Below, piece after piece: positions 26,520 to 34,074 of a DNA stretch of 63,892 bases (positions are counted from its first letter, which is position 1; every line of letters starts with the position of its first letter). The translations under genes were made by a program, and so were the position numbers. The notes beneath the pieces are model-generated. The model ran no database searches and was not told the origin of the DNA. It worked only from the letters and a program-made list of their open reading frames with translations. This DNA comes from DASZMJ01 sp035551935 (GTDB lineage Bacteria; Planctomycetota; Planctomycetia; Isosphaerales; Isosphaeraceae). The stretch spans positions 1-63,892 of the forward strand of contig DASZMJ010000650.1 in NCBI GenBank assembly GCA_035551935.1, in the 5' to 3' direction.

Positions 26520-29408
26520 TCAGTGATTGAACCGGAATTCGGCGGAGGTCAGCAGCCCCCAGACCAGCTCCTGCACGGCGAGCGGCTTGTCCGCGGCCGG
26601 GCCGCCGAGGACGCGCCCGACCTCGGCGGCTTCGTCGGCACTCGGCGGGCGCGAGAGGACCGTCAGGTAGAGGTCCTCCGCGGCCTTCTTCGGGTCCGGC
26701 TCGCGGACCATGCGGTCGGCGATGTTGCCGGCGGCGGGGGCGACCCAGCCGTTGACGAGGCCGCCGTTGGACGCGAAGAGCGCCTGGTCGGCGGTCGCGA
26801 AGAAGTCCCCTTGCGGCTGCCCGGCCCCGGCCGCGTAGATCTGGACGAAGGGGGCGATCGTCCCCTTCAACTTGTCGAACGTCCGCGACTCCACCTCGAG
26901 CGCTCGGGCGCGGACCTGGGCGGGGTCGCTCCGCGCCTGCTCGTTGAGGGGACTGGCCTTGTCGAGCTCGGCCTCCACGGCCTGGCGGGTCCGATCGTAG
27001 ACCCCCGTGACCCGCAGCATGCTCCAGCCGATCTGCTCGGGGGTCAGGGGCTTGAGCTGCGCCAGGTCGAAATCGTCGGCGAACAGCACGGCCAGCCGCT
27101 CGTCGGCGCGGTCGAGCTCCGATCGGGCGGCCCTCAGCCGGGCCTCCTCGTCGGCGAGGGCCTTGCGGGCGGCGGCGAGGCTGGAGTCGCGGCGCGACGC
27201 CTCGGCCCTGGCCTCCTCCAGGCCCCGGGAGGCCGCGGCGACCGCGGCGACGGCCGTCTTCAACGTCGACGCCGCGGCGTCGCGCCGAGAACCGAGCGGC
27301 CCGGCGGCCGATTCCAACGCGGCGGCCTTCGACTTTAACGTCTCGGCGACCTGGGCCAGGTCGGCGTCGTCGGGCAATTCCGAGCGGGCGGCTTCGGTCG
27401 CGCGGACGGCCTCGGCGACGCGCGCCAGCCGTTTCTCCTGCCGGTCGACGGCCCCCTGGGCGTCGTCCCTGGCCTTCTCCGCCGTGAGCCTGACCTGGTC
27501 GGCCGCCTTCACGTCCTGATCGCGTTTCGCGAGGAGGGCGGCATGCTCCTCGACGACCGCACGGGCCTTGCCGACCGCCTCGCGACGCGAGTCGACGACG
27601 CGGGCGGCCGTCGCGACCTTCCGGTCGAGGGCGTTGCGCCCCGCGACGGCCTCGAGACGCATCATCCGCTTCTTGTGCCTCTCGAGGGCGACCTCGACCT
27701 CGGCCAGCCGACGCCGGGAGTCGACGACGGCCTGCTCCTTCTGCCGACAGGCCTCCCGCAGCGGCTGCGTCTTCGAGCGGGCGACCTCGACCGCCTTGGC
27801 GGCGGCCGCCAGGTCGGCATCGGCCTTCGCGAGGGCCGCGGCCTTCTCGGCGCTCGCCTTCTGGAGCGCCGCCAGCTCGGCGGGGATGGCCTTCGAGCGG
27901 TCGACGAACTTCTGGGCCGCCGCGGCCAGGTCCTTCTCGGCGGGGAGCTTCTTCGAGGCCTCGAGGGCCTTCTCGGCCGCCTCCGCGAGCGCCTTCGCCG
28001 CCTCCTGGCGGGCGGCGACCTGGGCGGCGGCGGCCGCCGCCGTCTTGCCGGCCTCGGCCTGCTTCTTGGCGAGATCGGCGTGCTTGGCGAGCGCCTGGTC
28101 CTGCTCGGCGGCGACCGGGATCAGGGCGGCTTCGGCCGCCTCCCAGCCGCCCGTTGCCGCCTCGTAGCCCTTCCGCGCCGCCTCCGCCGCGGCCTTGGTC
28201 GAAGCGGTCCGTGACTCGAGTTCCGCGAGGGCCGCCGCGACATCCCCGCTCGCCGCGCCCTTGCCGAACGGAAGGTCGATCGTGCGCTGATAGGTCCGGG
28301 TCAGGGCCAGCTCGCGGAGGAAGGCGCGGGTATCGAAGTTCGAGGCGACGAGCTCGTCGGCCAGCTGCCGCAGCAACTCCGGATGGCTCGGCGGATTGTC
28401 CGGGTGGTGGAGGTCGACGGGATGGACCAGCCCGCGTCCCATCATCAACGCCCAGAGCCGGTTGGCGAGGTTGGCGTTGAACGCCGGGTTGGACCCGTCG
28501 GTGGCGTGCGTCGCGAGCTGGGCCCGGCGGCTGAACTTCGGCCTCGGGAGGACGTTCTCGACCGGCTTGACCGCGTATTCCTCACCGGCGGGGAAGACGG
28601 GCTCGACGAGCTCTCCCTCGCCCGGCACGCGGGGGCCCGTCCGGTGCTTGCTCCCCTTCACGAAGACCGAGACGAAATTGAGGTCGGCCCCCGCCTTCTC
28701 GGCGTAATCGACCCGGTCCTTGCCCCCCTCCTTGTGCTTCAGTTCATACGAAGTCGCGAAGAAGGCGAGCAAGCCCTGGTAGTCCGACTGCTTGTAGTCG
28801 TCGATCGACGGGTGATTATGGCACTGGGCGCACTGGAGGTCGCGGCCGAAGACGATCCGGCCGACGTCGCGGGTGATCAGGTTCGGCTCCGAGCCGCGGT
28901 CGAGGTAGAACCGGGCCGCGGGCCTGGTCCCCGGATCGGCCCCGTCGGCGGCGAGGATCTCGCGGAACACCTGGTTGAGCGGCCGGTTCGACCGCGTGGC
29001 CGCGAGCAGGTACGCCTGCCACTCCTCGGCCGACACGTGCTGCGCCGGCCGACGCTCCATCAAGAGGATGTCGAGGCTCGTCGCGAGGTGCCTCGCGTGG
29101 AGCGGGCCCTCCAGGAGTCGGTCGACGGCCTTCTCCCGCTTGTCGGCGCCGGTGTCGGCGAGGAACGCGCGGAGCTCGTCCGATGTGGGGGGCATCCCCG
29201 TCAGGTCGAGCGAGATCCGCCTCAGGTACTCCGCGTCGCCGACCAGGTCGATCGCGGGGCCGTTGCCGCTCGATTCGATCCGCTCGTCGATCCGCTCGTG
29301 CAGCGACTTCGACGTCGAATCCGCCGCGCGGGCGGCGGTCGCGGTCGCGACCATCCCGCAGAGCACGACGCAGGCGCGCAGGCGACGACCCGGCTGGTGG
29401 CGCTTCAT
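26520..29408 (-). CDS. DUF1549/DUF1553 cytochrome-like protein with a long coiled-coil insert
   Basis: A 962-residue secreted protein. A signal peptide (LRACVVLCGMVATATAARA) leads into DUF1549 (RISLDLTGMPPTSDEL), a CAQCH haem-binding-type motif in QCAQCHNHPSIDDYKQSDY, and the start of DUF1553 (NPAFNANLANRLWALMMGRG). About 400 residues (roughly 385-780) of Ala/Lys/Glu/Arg-rich heptad sequence then interrupt DUF1553, which resumes at LKPLTPEQIGWSMLRVTG and ends LLTSAEFRFNH, as in the family. The ATG at 29408 begins the signal peptide; the open frame further upstream overlaps the NHL gene and is rejected. The insert could span a distance in the envelope or drive oligomerisation. Typical partner of DUF1501. 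Confidence 0.93.
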   Translation of the reverse strand: MKRHQPGRRLRACVVLCGMVATATAARAADSTSKSLHERIDERIESSGNGPAIDLVGDAEYLRRISLDLTGMPPTSDELRAFLADTGADKREKAVDRLLEGPLHARHLATSLDILLMERRPAQHVSAEEWQAYLLAATRSNRPLNQVFREILAADGADPGTRPAARFYLDRGSEPNLITRDVGRIVFGRDLQCAQCHNHPSIDDYKQSDYQGLLAFFATSYELKHKEGGKDRVDYAEKAGADLNFVSVFVKGSKHRTGPRVPGEGELVEPVFPAGEEYAVKPVENVLPRPKFSRRAQLATHATDGSNPAFNANLANRLWALMMGRGLVHPVDLHHPDNPPSHPELLRQLADELVASNFDTRAFLRELALTRTYQRTIDLPFGKGAASGDVAAALAELESRTASTKAAAEAARKGYEAATGGWEAAEAALIPVAAEQDQALAKHADLAKKQAEAGKTAAAAAAQVAARQEAAKALAEAAEKALEASKKLPAEKDLAAAAQKFVDRSKAIPAELAALQKASAEKAAALAKADADLAAAAKAVEVARSKTQPLREACRQKEQAVVDSRRRLAEVEVALERHKKRMMRLEAVAGRNALDRKVATAARVVDSRREAVGKARAVVEEHAALLAKRDQDVKAADQVRLTAEKARDDAQGAVDRQEKRLARVAEAVRATEAARSELPDDADLAQVAETLKSKAAALESAAGPLGSRRDAAASTLKTAVAAVAAASRGLEEARAEASRRDSSLAAARKALADEEARLRAARSELDRADERLAVLFADDFDLAQLKPLTPEQIGWSMLRVTGVYDRTRQAVEAELDKASPLNEQARSDPAQVRARALEVESRTFDKLKGTIAPFVQIYAAGAGQPQGDFFATADQALFASNGGLVNGWVAPAAGNIADRMVREPDPKKAAEDLYLTVLSRPPSADEAAEVGRVLGGPAADKPLAVQELVWGLLTSAEFRFNH

Positions 29409-29613
29409 GGGCGAGCCTCGCGCAACCCCTGTCCCGAAGACGGCGGTCCCTTCTCGATCGTGCTCGCCGCGGCGAGCTGTCGATCCTTGGCAGACGTTGA
29501 ATCGGTGTCCAACAATTACGTAACAAGTGGCCGACCGCCCGTCAACCCCCCGGAACCGCGGCGGACCGGGGGTGACTCCGTCGGAGCATCGGGATGGCGT
29601 CGTGTTCCCGGGT

Positions 29614-30714
29614 TCAGCGCTCGACCCGGAGGATGCGATTGTTGCTGCTGTCGGCGATGTAGAGCCGGCCGTCGGGGCCGATCGCGACGCCGTGGGGCTG
29701 GTCGAGCTCGGCCCGCGTCGGCGGGCCGCCGAGGCCCGAGGACCCTTTGCGGCCGGTGCCGGCGAGGCGGACGATCGTCCCATCGGCCGGCCGATAGAGG
29801 CGGATCGCGTGGTCCTCGGTGTCGGCGATGACGACGTTTCCGGCCGGGTCGATGCAGAGGTGCTTCGGCCCGTTGAGCCGGGCCTTCGCGCCGGGGCCGC
29901 CGTCGCCGACGAGCCCGGCCTTGCCGTCGCCGACGACCGTGCGGATCGCCCCGGTCCCGTCCACGACGTGGAGCGCGTTGCCGGAACGCTCGAGGATGTA
30001 GACATTCCCCGCCTTGTCGATCGCCACCGCCCGCGGGTCGACGAGCGGCGAGTCCTTCGCCCTCGCCCCGTCCTCGGGGACGCCGCGGCGGCCGTCGCCG
30101 GCGATGGTCGTGACGACGCCGGTCTTGAGGTCGACGGCGCGGATGCGGCGGTTGTCGAGGTCGGCCAGGGCGTACCGCGAGCCGTCGGGGTCGAAGGCGA
30201 TGCAGTAGATGCCGCCGAACCGGGCCCGGGTCGCCGGGCCGCCGTCGCCGGAATAGCCCTTCTCGCCGGTCCCGGCGACGGTCGCGATCGAGCCGGTCCT
30301 CTCGTCGACCTTGCGGACGCGGTTGTTCCAGGTGTCGGTGATATAAAGGTCACCTCCAGGGCCGACGGCCAGGCTGTGCGGGCCGTTGAGCCGCGCGCCC
30401 GAGGCCGGGCCGCCGTCGCCGCGGTCCCCCTTCTCGCCGTCGCCGGCCAGCGTGGTCAGCGTGCCGTCGCGATCGATCGCGCGGAGCTTGTTCGACGTCA
30501 TCTCGACGAAGCTGATCCGCCCCGGCCGGTCGAACGCCACGCCGAAGGGCGCCACCAGCCGGGCCCGGTCCGCCTTCGAGCCGTCGCCCCCCTCGCCGCC
30601 GCCGGCGACGAGGACGATCGTCTCGCCGGCCCGGCCAGCTTGAGGGCCCATGAGGACACTCACGACGACCCCGAGGATCATCCGGCGGTGCATGGCCACT
30701 CGTTCAAGATTCAT
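29614..30714 (-). CDS. secreted NHL-repeat six-bladed beta-propeller
   Basis: A 366-residue protein with an N-terminal signal segment (RMILGVVVSVLMGPQAGRAG) and six NHL repeats, each ending in a phrase like LYITDTWNNRVRKVD, VYILERSGNALHVVD or LYIADSSNNRILRVE, with GDGGPA-type linkers between blades. GGAGGG lies six bases before the ATG at 30714. The gene starts 11 bases inside the GNAT gene, so the two are coupled. NHL propellers bind ligands or partners; no catalytic residues can be assigned. Downstream after about 200 bases comes the DUF1549/1553 gene, which may have its own promoter. Confidence 0.9.
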   Translation of the reverse strand: MNLERVAMHRRMILGVVVSVLMGPQAGRAGETIVLVAGGGEGGDGSKADRARLVAPFGVAFDRPGRISFVEMTSNKLRAIDRDGTLTTLAGDGEKGDRGDGGPASGARLNGPHSLAVGPGGDLYITDTWNNRVRKVDERTGSIATVAGTGEKGYSGDGGPATRARFGGIYCIAFDPDGSRYALADLDNRRIRAVDLKTGVVTTIAGDGRRGVPEDGARAKDSPLVDPRAVAIDKAGNVYILERSGNALHVVDGTGAIRTVVGDGKAGLVGDGGPGAKARLNGPKHLCIDPAGNVVIADTEDHAIRLYRPADGTIVRLAGTGRKGSSGLGGPPTRAELDQPHGVAIGPDGRLYIADSSNNRILRVER

Positions 30715-31258
30715 CGTCGTCCCTCCAGTCGTCCCGGGTGATGCGATAGATGCGGTGCGGGAGGCCGGCGAAGTCGGCGTCGCGGAGGTAGCGGAAGCCG
30801 ACCTTCTCCATGACGCGCCGCGAGGCATGGTTGAACGGCAGGGTCCAGCAGCCGATATGTTCGAGGCCGAGGCGGCCGAAGCCGACGCGGAGGCAGGCGC
30901 GGGCGATCTCGGTGGCATGGCCGCGGCCCCACTCGGGCGAGATGATCGCATAACCCACCCCGACGACGTCCTCGCCCTCGACCTCGTACCACTTCAGGCC
31001 CCCCCGGCCGACGAAGCGGCCGTCGTCGCGGGCCCGGAAGGCCCAGAGGCCGAAGCCGTGGCGGTGCCAGTGGTCGTCGGCCTGGTCGAGGCTGGCCCGG
31101 ATGTCGGGCTCGGGCATGGGTGCGCCATCGGCCGAGAGGGTGCGCATCACGAGGGGGTCGCGGAGCAGGACGCGGACCTCCTCGATGTGCCCCGGCCCGA
31201 GCCGCCGGCCGACGAGCCGGGGCGTCTCGATCGTCTCGATCGTCGTCGATCTTTCCAT
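30704..31258 (-). CDS. GNAT-family N-acetyltransferase (RimJ/RimL-like)
   Basis: A 184-residue acetyltransferase. The opening TIETPRLVGRRLGPGHIEEV, the middle VGYAIISPEWGRGHATEIAR with the acetyl-CoA binding RGHATE loop, and GLEHIGCWTLPFNHASRRVMEKVGF follow the RimJ/RimL layout. It would transfer an acetyl group to an amine on a small molecule or a protein N-terminus. The start shares one base with the stop of the MBL-fold hydrolase gene (TGATG) and the end overlaps the NHL gene, so these three are one transcription and translation unit. Confidence 0.93.
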   Translation of the reverse strand: MERSTTIETIETPRLVGRRLGPGHIEEVRVLLRDPLVMRTLSADGAPMPEPDIRASLDQADDHWHRHGFGLWAFRARDDGRFVGRGGLKWYEVEGEDVVGVGYAIISPEWGRGHATEIARACLRVGFGRLGLEHIGCWTLPFNHASRRVMEKVGFRYLRDADFAGLPHRIYRITRDDWRDDDES

Positions 31259-31944
31259 CAGAGCGTGACCTTGCCGCCCGGCTTCAGGACGATCGGCTCG
31301 ACCGTCGTCTCGGCCCGGACCCGATCGGCCCAGGCGGCGGCGTCCTGGGCGATCACGGGCCAGGTGTTGTAGTGGATCGGCAGCGCCCGACGCGGGGCGA
31401 TCAGCTTGAGGGCGCGGACGGCGTCGTCGGGGCCCATCGTGTAGTTGTCGCCGATCGGCAGGATGGCGAGGTCGACCCCCTCCTCGCCGATCAGCCGCAT
31501 GTCGCCGAAGAGGGCGGTGTCGGCGGCGTCGTAGATCCTGGTCCCATCCTTCAAGAACAGGTGGAAGCCGCAGGGGTTGCCGCCGTAGGAGCCGTCGGGC
31601 AGGGCCGAGCCGTGGAAGGCGAGCGTCAGCTTGACCCGGCCGAACGGGAAGGTGTGGCTCCCGCCGTGCTGCTGGCCGTGGACCTTGTCGAGCCCCTGCT
31701 TCTGGAGCCAGTTGGCGATCTCGTAGTTGGTCACGACCGTCGCCCCGGTCCGCCGGGCGACGGCGACCGTGTCGCCGACGTGGTCGCCGTGGCCGTGCGA
31801 GACGAGGATGAAGTCGGCGGCGACGTCCTCGGCCCTGGCCGCGGCGGCCGGGTTGTCGGTCAGGAACGGGTCGATCAGGATGCGACGGCCGTCGCTCTCG
31901 ATCAACAGGCAGGAGTGGCCGAGCCATTGGACGGTCGTGGACAT
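31258..31944 (-). CDS. UPF0173-type metal-dependent hydrolase (MBL fold)
   Basis: A 228-residue metallo-beta-lactamase-fold protein. WLGHSCLLIESDGRRILIDPFLTDNP at the N-terminus is the family signature, with the metal motif HGHGDH, then ALPIHYNTWPVIAQD near the C-terminus carrying a further His ligand. The fold and length match UPF0173 hydrolases of unknown substrate, related to UlaG-like enzymes. No signal peptide. It is the first gene of the minus-strand unit and is divergent from the pseudokinase gene across a 167-base gap that should contain both promoters; I could not pick out a convincing one. Confidence 0.93.
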   Translation of the reverse strand: MSTTVQWLGHSCLLIESDGRRILIDPFLTDNPAAAARAEDVAADFILVSHGHGDHVGDTVAVARRTGATVVTNYEIANWLQKQGLDKVHGQQHGGSHTFPFGRVKLTLAFHGSALPDGSYGGNPCGFHLFLKDGTRIYDAADTALFGDMRLIGEEGVDLAILPIGDNYTMGPDDAVRALKLIAPRRALPIHYNTWPVIAQDAAAWADRVRAETTVEPIVLKPGGKVTL

Positions 31945-32111
31945 GATGATGTTGGCTCCCGGTCGGTGCCCGCGGGATTCGTCCCGCCGCCATGATAAGA
32001 CGCCGCCCCCGCGTTGGGAACAGGCCGGCCGTGCCCGTGGACCGCCGGGGCGGCGTGGGTTAGACTGTTGATGATCCGACCGCGACGACCCGCATCGGCA
32101 GGGGGTGTTCG

Positions 32112-32984
32112 ATGTCGAAGGGGACCCTGGACCGGCCGAGCCTGGCCGGGATGAAGATCCTGGTCGAGGACGTCATCCGCGCGGATGACGATGCCAAGAT
32201 CATGCGGATCAGCGACCGCGAGCGGCCGGGGACCGCCTACGCGCTGAAGGTCGTCAACCGCGAGGGGCCGGCCGACGACGCCAGGCTCGCGCGGTGCCGG
32301 GCCGCCGCCGAGGCGTCGGCGAAGCTCGGCCACGCGGCGATCCTGAAGTACCACGACTACCGCGCCCGGCGCGACTGGTTCCGCGTTGCGCGGGGCGAGC
32401 TGTTGATGGAATACGTCAAGGGCAAGGACCTCGCCGACCTCGCGGGACGTCCCGACGTCGATCAATGGATCTTGATCTTCAAGCACGTCGCCGGGGCGCT
32501 GGCGCACATGCAGCGCCGCGGCGTCCTGCACGGCGACCTCGCCCCCGGCCGCGTCCTCCTGGGCAACGCCGGCGCCGTCAAGGTCATCGGCTACGGCCAG
32601 TCGCTCGTCGAGAACACGGACCACCGCACGATCACCAAGCAATTCGCCGCCCCCGAGCTCCAGAAGGAGAAGATGATCACGGAGCGGACCGATATCTATG
32701 CCATGGGAACCTTCATGTATTTCCTGCTCACCGGCAAGACCCCCAACGCCCTCCGCGGCCGCGGCGACGACGAGGCGGTCAAGGTGCCGCGGCCGTCGGC
32801 CCTGAACCCGAAGGTCCCGCCGGCGCTCGACGAGGTCATCCTGCCGTGCGTCCAGCGGAACCCCCAGCGCCGGCCGGAGGGGATGTACGACGTCTACAAG
32901 GGGCTCGACGACCTCGCCGGCACGCTCGACCTCGACGACGGCCGGCTCGCCGGCCTGGCCGCCGGCCGCGTCGAGCAGGAATAG
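32112..32984 (+). CDS. protein-kinase-like protein, probable pseudokinase
   Basis: A 290-residue Hanks-type kinase fold. The ATP-lysine is present (Lys46 in AYALKVV), the catalytic loop reads HGD (His140-Asp142) but continues LAPGRVLL where LKPxNILL is expected, so the metal-binding Asn is Arg147, and the DFG motif is GYG (160-162). AAPELQ (activation segment end) and TDIYAMG are retained. Loss of both metal-binding residues argues for a pseudokinase. There is no transmembrane segment or sensor domain, unlike most planctomycete kinases. It faces the DUF1080 gene, with one base between stops. An atypical active kinase cannot be excluded. Confidence 0.85.
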   Translation: MSKGTLDRPSLAGMKILVEDVIRADDDAKIMRISDRERPGTAYALKVVNREGPADDARLARCRAAAEASAKLGHAAILKYHDYRARRDWFRVARGELLMEYVKGKDLADLAGRPDVDQWILIFKHVAGALAHMQRRGVLHGDLAPGRVLLGNAGAVKVIGYGQSLVENTDHRTITKQFAAPELQKEKMITERTDIYAMGTFMYFLLTGKTPNALRGRGDDEAVKVPRPSALNPKVPPALDEVILPCVQRNPQRRPEGMYDVYKGLDDLAGTLDLDDGRLAGLAAGRVEQE

Positions 32985-32985
32985 T

Positions 32986-33621
32986 TCAAAGGGGTTTGAT
33001 CCGGATGTTGCGGAACTCGACCGGCTCGCTGTGCGACTGGAGGCCGATGTAGCCCTCCTTGCGGAGGATGCCCGGGTGCTCCTTGGCCGCGTCCTTGTGC
33101 TCGGTCAGGTCGGCCTCGGTGACGGTGTGGTCGTTGAGCTTGACGGTGATCTTCGGCCCCTTGGCGGTGATCTCCATCGTGTTCCAGTCGCCGGCCGATT
33201 TGGTGCTGCCGCGCTTCGCCGGGGCGACGCCGTAGACCGAGCCGCAGTACTGGCCCGGCTTGAGGTCGCGGTACTTCGGGTCGTCGTCGTCGAGGATCTG
33301 GATCTCCATGCCGGTGTACGCCGGGTCGCCCGACCGCGGCGCGCGGATGAAGACGCCCGAGTTGCCGCCGGCCCGGGTCCGGTACTCGAGCCGGAGCACG
33401 AAGTCGCCGTATTCCTTGTCGGTGCTCAGCCAGCCCCCCCCTTTGCCCTTGGTCACGAGCAGGCCGTCGGTGACGGCCCAGTTCTCGGGGGCGCTGTTGA
33501 CCGGGGCCCAGCCGGCGACGGTCTTGCCGTCGAACAGGGTCGTGAACCCCTCGTCCTCCGCCGCGGACAGGGCCGTCGCGGCGATCCCGACGAGGAGCAG
33601 GCCGCACAGGTTGCGAGGCAT
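32986..33621 (-). CDS. secreted DUF1080 (3-keto-disaccharide hydrolase family) protein
   Basis: A 211-residue protein with a signal peptide (RNLCGLLLVGIAATALSAA) and one DUF1080 domain: FTTLFDGKTVAGWAPVN, RAGGNSGVFIRAP, YTGMEIQILDDDDP, WNTMEITAKGPKITVKLN and IGLQSHSEPVEFRNIRIKPL are all typical. The fold is a concanavalin-like jelly roll. Members are annotated as 3-keto-disaccharide hydrolases and are numerous in planctomycetes, where they probably act on glycans outside the inner membrane. Single gene; its promoter side faces the inverted repeat at 33708-33779. Confidence 0.95.
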   Translation of the reverse strand: MPRNLCGLLLVGIAATALSAAEDEGFTTLFDGKTVAGWAPVNSAPENWAVTDGLLVTKGKGGGWLSTDKEYGDFVLRLEYRTRAGGNSGVFIRAPRSGDPAYTGMEIQILDDDDPKYRDLKPGQYCGSVYGVAPAKRGSTKSAGDWNTMEITAKGPKITVKLNDHTVTEADLTEHKDAAKEHPGILRKEGYIGLQSHSEPVEFRNIRIKPL

Positions 33622-33707
33622 GGAGAGGTCTCCGGTCCAGGATGTCGTTCCGAGTCGATGGTGGCGATTCTGACAGGGCCGAAGCGGGCTGAAAAGTCCT
33701 GAGTCCC

Positions 33708-33779
33708 GTAGGGCAGGGCTTGCCCTGCCTCTTCCGCGCGCGTCGATTGGTCGAAGAGGCAGGGCAAGCCCTGCCCTAC
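33708..33779. terminator. 27-base perfect inverted repeat with nested palindromes (REP-like)
   Basis: The arms at 33708-33734 and 33753-33779 are perfect reverse complements with an 18-base loop. Each arm is itself nearly palindromic (GGGCAGGGCTTGCCCTGCC), so a cruciform with three hairpins is possible. It begins 17 bases after the stop of the minus-strand ACP gene and can act as that unit's terminator. Related GGGC/GCCC palindromes occur at 60735-60798, so it may also be a dispersed repeat. Confidence 0.65.
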
Positions 33780-33795
33780 TACGGGATGACCCCGT

Positions 33796-34050
33796 TCACG
33801 CCGCGGCCTTCTTCCGGGCGACGAGGTCCGAGATCTGGTCGATGGTGTCGAGCTGGTCGACGCCGGCCTCGTGGGGCTCGACGGTGATGCCGAACCGCTC
33901 CTCGAGGAAGACGACGAGCTTGAGGGTGCTGATCGAGTCGAGGATGCCGCCGGTGATCAGGGGGGTCCGGTCGGTCAGCTCGTCGGCGTCCTCGCCGGGG
34001 AGGAAGGTCTTCAAGAGATAATCGTGCACGGTGGTCTTGATCTCATCCAT
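33796..34050 (-). CDS. acyl carrier protein, orphan
   Basis: An 84-residue carrier protein. The pantetheine site is Ser39 in GGILDSISTLKLV; the helix after it continues FLEERFGITVEP, as in ACPs and peptidyl carrier proteins. GGGAGGAC lies ahead of the ATG at 34050. It follows the phosphodiesterase-like gene by 24 bases and ends in a Lys/Ala tail just before the strong inverted repeat. LDSIST and ITVEPHEA resemble stand-alone carriers of specialised pathways more than the fatty-acid AcpP (DSLD). No ketosynthase or adenylation gene is adjacent, so its loading partner is elsewhere. Confidence 0.93.
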   Translation of the reverse strand: MDEIKTTVHDYLLKTFLPGEDADELTDRTPLITGGILDSISTLKLVVFLEERFGITVEPHEAGVDQLDTIDQISDLVARKKAAA

Positions 34051-34074
34051 CGAGGGGTCCTCCCGGGGTCGGGT

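Noticed and set aside
29409..30353. N-terminal extension of the DUF1549/1553 protein
   Set aside because: It overlaps the NHL gene in another frame; a signal peptide starts at ATG 29408.
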